Source of the DNA: Scilla litardierei
Taxonomy: Eukaryota > Streptophyta > Magnoliopsida > Asparagales > Asparagaceae
Direction: 5' to 3'
DNA: 64,000 bases
Assembly (NCBI GenBank): GCA_030789695.1
Contig: CM061136.1
Span: forward strand, 131,416,648-131,480,647
This document shows positions 55,645 through 64,000 of the stretch, piece by piece. The notes below the pieces were generated by a model that made no database searches, was not told where the DNA came from, and saw nothing but the letters and a program-made list of their open reading frames with translations. How positions within the stretch are numbered: the stretch's first letter is position 1; the number at the start of each line of letters is the position of its first letter. Position numbers and translations under genes: made by a program.

Positions 55645-55800
55645 ACTTTAAGATTAACAATTTGGGGGAAACTAAATCTAAATAGAACTAAATTATTGGG
55701 AGAATTAAAATTTTAAATTTTGAAGGAAATTAAATATGTATGGAACTAAATGTTTATGGGAAACTAAAATTTTGAGGAGGGGAGGGGGGCTAAATTCTCT
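55645..55800. repeat. Degenerate minisatellite, right part
   Basis: Continues the GAACTAAATTTTGGG-type units of 41488-41691. Confidence 0.65.
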
Positions 55801-57035
55801 TAGGGGGCTAATTTTTAGTTTGAATGTTGTTGAAATTTTTTGTTGAGAGGAATATTTTAAATGAGTTTGTAAATTTTTTAAGTGTGAGAGATTTTGAATA
55901 AGTTGAAATTTTTTGGTTGAATATTTTGAATGCCACGTGACCTTTGACTAGTAACATTGTAAAATATCATGACTATAAAGTGCATTAATACCAGTCGTTA
56001 CCTTGTTTTTGTCTGGTATAAATCGATTCAACATTGCATCCTGATATTTTTACAGAGGCATCTACATGCTTTATTAGGAATGCAACATGCATATGGTGAA
56101 CCTGCGGTCTAACCCACACATATTAGCAACTGAACCAGCCAAAACGAAATGAGTGTTAAACCGAAAATAGATAAAGCATCCTTCAAGAAAATAGAACAAA
56201 TTAAGATTGGATGCTTGCCTAAGGTCAACTTATCAAATCACATGTTACATGTTACACATTAGTATATGCCATCATAAGTGGCGAAAACAGGATTAAATGG
56301 CCGGGGAGCCATGCCACGTTACAAGAAGGCATACAAACTGCATTCGTAAAATACATAGATGCGCTGTTGTTTAAGTCGATGAGTTCAAAGAGATAAAGAA
56401 GGTGTTTTACCATTACATTTAAGTATATTTGAGGTGACGAAGTGAACAACAAAGTAGATATGAAATTCATTGTTTATGCCCAATGTAACATATGTGTGAG
56501 GGATCTAATAAGAAAGCCAAAAACAAAAACAAGTTTTAATTGCATAAGAACGAAAATAAGTTACGAAGATTCAAACCAAATTACTTTAAATAAGCAGCAA
56601 ATTTTCCCATGCATTTATTAAACACAAAATCATTCACGTATTAACGAAGATATTAATAGGAAACTGACGCTAATAACATCCTTAATTTGCAAAAAATTAA
56701 AAAATTAAAATATAATCATTGGGACTTGCCAATCATTAATTAATATTTTAAATTTAAGGGAATGGGAGAAACGTGTTTAGTAATTAAACATTTTAGGTAT
56801 ATTAAGTTAACAATGACAATTTAAAAACTCTAATTTAAGATCACAATATGTACTTGTGTGATCAGAAAATTCTCTGTTTTACACAATATCTATATAAGAA
56901 TTTAAGCTTAAACTAAGTTATATTTTTGTTTAGACGTTTTTCTTTTCTCAATTGGATGCTGACTCCACCATGATATAATTAAAAACATGAAGGAAAAAAT
57001 GGCATAAATTCAAACGAAAATCTAAATTTTGCGGA
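55801..57035. other. AT-rich intergenic, nothing recognised
   Basis: No ORF of note, no RNA gene and no element end could be supported. A 72-residue minus frame at 56470-56252 has no motif. Confidence 0.5.
57031..57035. repeat. Probable target-site duplication of E (left)
   Basis: GCGGA against GTGGA at 63735-63739. The single difference is a C-to-T transition. Confidence 0.65.
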
Positions 57036-57157
57036 TGTTATGAATGGGCTTTTGTAGGCCCATGTGGAGCCCACTTAGGATTAGGGTATCCACCCATTAT
57101 TTAATCTTTTCCTATAAATATATGGCTATGGGTTCCGTAGCCGCTACTTTCATAACA
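57036..57157 (+). repeat. 5' LTR of E
   Basis: TGTTATGAATGG to CATAACA, with CCTATAAATATA as the TATA box. CGTTATCAGCACGAGA follows as in D. Confidence 0.88.
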
Positions 57158-57302
57158 CGTTATCAGCACGAGAGCTCTGAAATTTTCTGAAGATACGATC
57201 TTGCGAGGTCGACGAGGAGGAGGTAGATCCACCATGTGTGGTCGTCATCTTCCATGCATAGGTTTTGTCAAATGTCGCTTGATCTGGAGTACGGATATAG
57301 AG
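57158..57302 (+). other. E leader, putative exon 1
   Basis: PBS-type start and an ACGGATATAGAG end shared with D. Confidence 0.5.
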
Positions 57303-58708
57303 GTAATCATACCGAAAACCTGATCTAAACCTATTTATTTCGTAGAATATATTTAGATCTGATAGTTTATGGACCAAAATCGATGTTTTTAGCAATAAAA
57401 ATCAAAATTTTATGATAAAAAATGTTGATTACACAAATTAAAAAATGGATTTTTCAATAAAAACCAAATTTTTCTTTGAAATTTGTGGATCTAGAGAGGG
57501 GGACTTGTGGATCTAGAGGGGAAACTGCCGCCATAAGTCGGCAACCATCCCCCACACCGTGTAGCCCCCCAGGCAACGTGGCTCCGCAGCCCACAGTCGA
57601 CACCCCTTGCACCCCCTCTTGACGTGAATCACCCGCAGGGAAGAGGGCCCTGTCGCCTGCAGTCGGCATCTGCATGCCCCCTGTCACCATTCAGCCCCAC
57701 TGGAACGGAGGCCTCGCCAAACGCAGTCGGCGCCCCCGTGCCCCCCTGTCGCCGTAGGGCCCCGCCGCCCGTAGTCAGTATCCCCATGCCCACCTGCCTG
57801 TCACCGTGCAGCCGCACAGTCGGTGCCCCCGAACCCACCTGTCGCCGTGCAGCCACGTAGTCGGCACCCCGTCGCCAGCAGTCGGTAGCCGCCCGCCTGT
57901 CGTTGCAAAACCCTAGCTGGCAAGGGGGCACGCGCTACAGCCATGCAGGCTGCAACCCCCCCATTCGACCTTTATGGTGGAGACCGGCCCTGGCGGCCGA
58001 GTCAACACCCCCGTGCACACAGTTCCGCTGGGGGCTCCGCAGCCCTGACGGTCGTACCTCCACCCCAGCCGAGTGTTTTTCGCGGCCCTAAAGTCTGCCG
58101 AGCTATCACACGTAAACCAATGCAAACCCTAATTAGGGGGTTTGGGATAAAATTTGACCGACGGGCTACTACATTAGATATGGAAATTTATCGGGGCATA
58201 TTATAAATTCTTGACCCCTTTTCAACTTAATTTTGGTCCATATATACACTTTTTAATGCATGTAGCATAATTTATTTTTAATTTGCGATTAAATCTTGTT
58301 AATGCCTGTTGCATAACTACATGCTTGTGATGAATAATATATGCCTGCTGCATATGTGATGTTCTGTGACACATGTTTGGTACTTTGTTGTGGTTTTGGA
58401 TCGGCTATTTGTCACCATTTCTTTTTTCCTCGCTTTATTTTTCTTTTGAGAGAAATTGTAGTGAGGATTAAATTGTAAAATTCCAAGATCAGCGCACATC
58501 TCATGGAGAAGAAGACCTACTTCAAAAAGACAGGGGCCCTACATGGGTTCCCAAGTTGTACTTTTCTTGTTTTTTATGGGACTGTATATGGACTTTGGTT
58601 TGCAATTTGTAATGGTGACTAACCGATCCACACAACAAATATCTATGTCTGGACTGCATGATTATTTATTTTTCAAATATTTAATTGTTGTTTATTTAAC
58701 ATGCTTAG
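57303..58708 (+). other. Putative 1406-base leader intron of E
   Basis: Donor GATATAGAG|GTAATC and acceptor AACATGCTTAG|ATAAAATGAC sit at the same places as in D. The interior has GC-rich repeats (57530-57950) with units around CCTGTCGCCGTGCAGCC and AGTCGGC, then AT-rich DNA. No ORF is supported. Confidence 0.45.
57530..57950. repeat. GC-rich degenerate repeats in the E leader
   Basis: C-rich units with GTCGCCGTGCAGCC and AGTCGGCACCCC recur loosely. They sit in the same position as the GC repeats of D but with different sequence. Confidence 0.6.
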
Positions 58709-58713
58709 ATAAA

Positions 58714-61700
58714 ATGACAAAGATAGCGAGCGTCGACATCGATGTTTTGGATGCCACAGGCAAGAATTACCTGAGCTGGCAACTGGATATTAAATTCCAT
58801 CTACGCTCACAGGGCTTGAGTCAAGCCATTACTGCTGGAGACAAAGTGTCTGATATTAATAAGGCGAAAGCCATTATCTACATCAGACGCCATATTGATC
58901 GGACCCTGAAGGCCAAATATCACATAGTTGAAGACTCATACGAGTTATGGTCTGCACTCGAGGATCGATGCAAACATCAGAAAGATGTTATCCTTCCTCG
59001 AGCGCACTACGAAGGGGAAAACCTCTAACTACAGGACTTCAAGTCCATTGCCGAGTACAACTCGACATTATTCAGCATCACCTTACACCTGAAGTTGTGT
59101 GGTGAAAAGTTACGGAGGAATGCATGTTGGAGAAAACTTACACATCCTTCCATGAGAAGGATGTTATCCTCATGCAACAGTATCGTGAACGAAAATTCAT
59201 GAAATACTCAGAACTTCTCTCGTGTCTTCTGATGGCAAATCAGAACAGAGATCTTTTACAGGCCACCCATAACTTGTGCCCTGTTGGCACTGCACCTGCG
59301 CCTGAAGCACACAATGTCTCTTCCCAGAAGAAGAAGAACAAATTAAAAAGAAAACCCCTGAAGGAAAAAAGCAATAAAGAAGCAGGCCAGATTTCCCCCA
59401 CAATAGAACAACAATGAAGGGAAAATGAAAGTTGCGTGGAACACCGGCCAGACATCTGCCCGCAGGAAAGACTAGGAAGACAAATGCCACAGATGTGGCA
59501 TGACTGGACACTGGTTCAGAAATTTTCGTACTCCACGCCACCTTCAGGATTTGTACCAAGCTAGCCAGAAGCCTACTGCTGAAACAAACCTGGTGGAAGA
59601 AGAAGACCTGGCTCCAACTCGCTTCATCGCCGAGGATTTCTCGAACGATGACCTCCTAGACTGATGCTTCATTTTATCTCTTTCTGCAAGTTATATAGTT
59701 GAAAACAATTTCCTTCCTACATGTTTGCTTTTTGATTAGCATGTTGCTTTATTTCCAGACTATGAATGAAATTAGTTTATTTTGCCTTATATTGCTACAC
59801 ATTTTTTCTCTTTCTTGCTATAGATGGATAATAAATGCCTAGTGGACAGTGCTTCTACGCACACAATCCTTCGCGACATTAGCTTTTTTAAAGTATCAAT
59901 AACTACGATGGTACCGTAAATACTATTTCCAGACTATCAAGTGTAATAGAAGGATCAGGGGAAGCAAATATTTTGCTCCCCAATAATACAAAAATCTCAC
60001 TAAAAGATGATTTATTTTCTCCAAGCTCGAATAGAAACTTACTACGTTTTAGAGACATTCGTCTAAAGGGATACCACCTAGAAACAGTGGATACACATAA
60101 TAATGAATACTTGTATGTAGCGACTCTGAAAACGGTGCTAAAACCATCGTTGAGCGTTTCGAGGTGCTCCCGTCGGGTCTCTATCAACAATTCGAGCAAT
60201 AGAAGCTAATATAACTGACCAGAAGAGCAAAAATCAACCAGAATTCTCACTCTGGCATAACAGACTCAGACACCCCAGATCGGCAATGATGCACCGCATC
60301 ATATTCCAGTACCATGGACATAATTTGAAGAACCTGAAGTTACTTCAAAAGGGTGATTTTTCTTGTTCTCCTTGTTACAAAGGAAAATTGATTATGAGAC
60401 CATCTCCACTTAAAGTGGACTCAGAGTCTCTTAGCTTCCTAGAAAGAATACATGGAGGCATTTGTGGACCTATTCACCCCTCAAGTGGCCCATTTCGGTA
60501 CCTTATGGTACTAATAGACGCATATTCTAAATAGTCATATGTGGGCCTACTGTCCACCCGCAACATAGCCTTTGCAAAGCTACTGGGACAAATTATTAAG
60601 TTGCATGCACATTTCCTAGACAACCAGATTAAGAGAATACGTCCGGATAATGCTGGGAAATTTACATCACAAGTCTTTCAAGACTAATGCCAAGCAACTG
60701 GCATTGAAGTTGAACATCTCGTAGCTCATGTTCACACCCAGAACGGGTTAGCTGAATCTCTTATAAATAGACTACAATGGATCGCTCGTCCATTACTAAT
60801 GCAATCTCAGTTGCATGTGACTGTATGGAGACGTGCAATCTTGCATGCTACATCACTAATAAGGATAAGACCATCTGGTAGTCAAACATATTCTCCAATG
60901 CAACTCGCATATAGAACTCCACCAAATATCACTTACTTGAGTACATTTGGATGCACAGTCTACATCCCCATTGCAACACCACAGAGGGCAAAGATGGGTC
61001 CTCAACGTCATCTAGGTATCTATGTAGGGTTCGACTCACCATCGACATTAGATATCTGGAACCCCTAACAAGGACGCTTTTAAGGCATGTCTTGAAGACT
61101 GTGAGTTTGACGAAAATACTTGTTCCAAACTAGGCTTAAAGTCTAAGAATCCTGAAGCTTCAGAGACCATTTCATGGGATACCAAGACTTTGTCCCATTT
61201 TGATCCGCGTACAAACCAATGTGAGGATGAGATCCTGAAGATCCTCCAAATACAAAACACAGTTCACATACTACCGGACAAATTCACTGACAACCAGAAG
61301 ATTGTCATATTACACGTCCATGCTGCAAACACGCCAGCTAGGATTGACATACCCAAAGATGGATGCAATCCACCTACAGCAGAAGCGGCCGTACCTCAAC
61401 AAAAGAGAGACGACCCCCAGGCTCCAAGGATAAGTTTACACGAAAGGGAAAAACTCCTGGAGAAAATATAATGATACCACCACATGATGCTGAGCTCAGC
61501 ACAAATAACTCTCCCATCCTCCATTTCCCAGAAGAGGAAAACATAGCAGAAATATCATTAAATTATGTACGTACTGGGGAGGTACTGGACAGAAAAAAGA
61601 CTGTCATCGATGACGACTTTGCATTCGATATTGTTATTCACGTCACTGAATACGATGATATCGATCCACACTCTCTAGCAGAATGTAAATACAAAGAGGA

Positions 61701-63278
61701 TTGGCCAAAATGGAACACTGCAATAGGAGTAGAGCTGGACTCACTCTTGAAACACAAAGTATTTGGACCTGTAGTTCCAATACCAAAAGGTGTAAAATCT
61801 GTGGGCTATAAATGTGTATTCGTAAGAAAGAAAAATGAAAATAATCAGATCGTACGCTACAAAGCATGCCTTGTAGCACAGGGGTTTTCCCAACGACTGT
61901 GAATAGATTATGAAGAAATATATTCCATGGTCATAGATGCGATCACTTTCCGATTTATAATAAACTTAACAGCTACGGAAGGCCTAGATATGCAGCTCAT
62001 GGACGTTGTGACTGCATATCTATATGGTAATATAGATAAAGATATCTTTATGAAACTTCTGGATGGTTATAAATTACCAACAAAAATGACAAATAGACCT
62101 CATGACATCTATTCTGTCAAACTCCGAAGATCATTGTATGGTCTAAAACAATTGGAAAGAATGTGGTATAACAGACTCAATGAATTCCTTGTACAACAAG
62201 GATTCACCAATAATGAAATCTTCCCTTGCATTTTCATAAGAGCAAAAGGAACATGATTTGTATTATTACCGTCTACGCAGAAGATTTAAATCTCATAGGA
62301 TCTCCCGAAGAGATATTTGAGATATCCAAAAGCCTTACAAAGACTTTTGAGATGAAAGACCTAGGCAAAATCAAATACTTCCTTGGCTTACAAATATAAC
62401 ACCTCAGCGGAGGAATCCTGTTACATCAATCCACTTACACACGGAAATTGCTGAAAAATTTCCAAATGGACAAATGTCACCCGCTGAGTACACCAATGGT
62501 CGTCAGACCATTGGATGTTAATAAAGACCCCTTTCGTCCGCTGGAAGAGGGGGAGGAAATAATTAGTCCTGAAGTACCATACCTAAGTGCCATTGGTGCA
62601 CTCATCTATCTTGTATACTGCACACGTCCCGATATAGCGTTCGCATTAAACCTACTAGCAAGATACAGTTCATCGCCCACAAAATGCCATTGGAACGGAG
62701 TGAAGCACCTTCTGTGCTACCTCCAAGGGTCAATCGATCTGGGATTATATTACAAGAAATGTGTATCCTCCAACTTAATTGGTTATGCAGATGCAAGATA
62801 CAGATCAGATCCCCATACCGAAAAGTCCCAGACTGGTTTCGTATTCACCTACGGTGGGACATCGATTTCATGGAGATCTATGAAGCAGACCATGACAACA
62901 ACCTCATCCAACCACTCTGAACTCATTGCAATCCATGAAGCTAGCATAGAATGCTATTGGCTACGTTCAGTCATTCACCACATCTTAGTGACGACCGGCC
63001 AGAAGACGGGCGACCTTGAACCAACCACCATGTTCGAAGACAATGCATCCTGCATAGCTCTACTACAAGGTGGCTACATCAAGGCTGAAATGACAAAGCA
63101 CATCTTCCCTAAGATTTTCTGGACGCACGAATTACAAGAAGACAAACAGATCGACATTCAGCAAATCCAATCTTGCAACAACTTGGCAGATCTGTTTACT
63201 AAAGTACTACCTCGATGAACTTTTAGAAATCTTGTAAAAGGGATTGGGATGAGACTGTTGAGAGACTTACAAGCCTGA
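58714..63278 (+). pseudogene. E gag-pol, broken
   Basis: The ATG at 58714 opens MTKIASVDIDVLDATGKNYL. A stop follows NL at about 59026, and frame shifts come after it. The zinc knuckle reads CHRCGMTGHWFRNF, so its last Cys is lost. Protease has CLVDSASTHTIL. Integrase shows LRHPRSAMMH, VLIDAYSK then a stop, PDNAGKF (Glu lost from the usual form) and NGLAES. RT is open in pieces (61363-61902, 61927-62256) and its catalytic YVDD reads YAED near 62270-62285. RNase H is largely open from 62448 to 63218 (GYADARYRSDPH, HIFPKIFWTHELQ). A stop precedes the usual family end, IGMRLLRDLQA, at 63278. Confidence 0.85.
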
Positions 63279-63635
63279 AGCTAGTACACAACAGTGGGAG
63301 TTAATGTTGTGTTGTACTCTTTTTCCTTAGCTATTTGTATTTTCCATTGGGTTTTCCATAGCCAAAGCTTTTAACGAAGCAAAACACATTAACTCTGGAT
63401 CCAGAAGTATCCACCCCTAGTGATATCCACCGATCGAGAGAAGTTAAGGAGACTTGTACTCTTTTTCCTTAGCTATTGGTTTTTCCTACTGGGTTTTCCA
63501 TATCCAAAGGTTTTAACGAGGTAAGACCTCCTAATTTAGGATCCAGAAGTATCCATATCCTCATGATCAGATAGGCTCTATGAATCCTGAAGCATTTATA
63601 AACCAAGCTTACAATGATGGATGGATAAGGGGAAG
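63279..63635 (+). other. 3' UTR of E with a duplicated module, and PPT
   Basis: The TGTACTCTTTTTCCTTAGCT ... GGGTTTTCCATA ... TTTTAACGA module occurs twice in tandem (from about 63314 and about 63456), where C and D have one. GGATAAGGGGAAG precedes the LTR. Confidence 0.75.
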
Positions 63636-63734
63636 TGTTATAAATGGGCTTTTAGGATTAGGATATCCACCCATTATGTAATATTTTTCTATAAATAAAT
63701 GGCTATGGGTTTCGTAGTCGCCACTTTCATAACA
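63636..63734 (+). repeat. 3' LTR of E
   Basis: TGTTATAAATGG to CATAACA. It lacks 23 bases present in the 5' copy after GGGCTTTT. Confidence 0.88.
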
Positions 63735-63837
63735 GTGGACAAATTTTAATGTTATTTTATATAAAAATATAAAAGTTTAATTGACAATAACCCTTATTCT
63801 ATCTAAAAATATAAAAGTTTACTAAACAAAATCCCAA

Positions 63838-63908
63838 GGAATCGAACCCATGACCGTATGATTGGGGAGGAAACACACAACCATGAAGACAAAGGAACAA
63901 CTGTGTTA
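63838..63908 (-). repeat. Possible tRNA-derived SINE fragment
   Basis: On the minus strand GGGTTCGATTCC (63849-63838) is a good Pol III B box. A degenerate A-box-like TAACACAGTTGTTCC lies about 50 bases before it (near 63907-63893). No full tRNA fold is seen, and the 3' end and duplications were not defined. Confidence 0.3.
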
Positions 63909-64000
63909 CTTGTGATGAATGTTATTTACTTAGCCTTATATTACATGTCTGATGCCTTATATATACATGTATGTACGTAATTTTTGAAAAATGGGGGGCC

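Larger units (their letters stand above)
57036..63734 (+). mobile_element. Ty1/copia element E, related to C and D
   Basis: LTRs 57036-57157 (122 bases) and 63636-63734 (99 bases, with a 23-base internal deletion) differ at about 9 of 99 shared positions. The layout is as in D, with a 1.55 kb leader, gag, protease, integrase, RT, RNase H and 3' UTR. Coding frames are broken throughout and the RT active site is mutated. It is the most decayed of the elements bounded on both sides. Confidence 0.88.

Overview
The window is plant nuclear DNA made almost entirely of LTR retrotransposons. No host gene, tRNA or rRNA gene was recognised. The evidence is Ty1/copia and Ty3/gypsy domains of the kinds found in flowering plants (SIRE-like and a second copia lineage; Athila and Tat-like gypsy), plant-type PBS and PPT signals, telobox-like AAACCCTA motifs and TA-rich MITE/microsatellite DNA. 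The species cannot be named. All divergence figures below are counts by eye.

Stack 1 (about 1 to 38436). Old LTR-like DNA (1-2836) precedes the left end of a Tat-like gypsy element, G1 (about 2834-4195). Into G1 went a SIRE-like copia element, A1, on the minus strand (3' LTR 4196-5924; post-pol ORF split between 7819-8894 and 24939-25440; pol 26205-29358; gag 29359-31425). A1 was then hit by a MITE/microsatellite tract (about 6512-7614), by an Athila-type gypsy element on the minus strand (Ath-out, 8895-24933, TSD ATAGT) and by copia element B on the plus strand (31426 to the gap). Ath-out was hit in its leader by a second Athila (Ath-in, 13991-23136, plus strand, TSD CCAAG).

Gap and stack 2. 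A 500-N gap (38437-38936) hides the end of B and the 5' end of A1. After it comes the 3' part of a copia element, C (38937-40498). A foldback element and a degenerate minisatellite follow. The minisatellite was split by copia element D (41692-55644, TSD ACTTT), and D was split by A2 (46634-53588, minus, TSD AGGTG), a gag-only relative of A1. A related copia element, E (57036-63734, imperfect TSD), closes the window.

How the parts work together. Most elements are decayed or non-autonomous. A2 keeps gag only, B keeps gag plus a post-pol ORF, Ath-out keeps a gag-derived acidic ORF, and Ath-in keeps part of pol plus an env-position ORF. The main observation is that three unrelated families (A, B and Athila) each carry a post-pol ORF that looks distantly related, and each repeats, just upstream of that ORF, the short CpG-containing motif array found in its own LTR. 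A TATA-like box, AAACCCTA boxes and a likely 5'-UTR intron follow in most cases. This suggests an internal transcription unit whose product might act on the arrays. A second candidate novelty is a 1.4-1.75 kb putative intron in the leaders of D and E.
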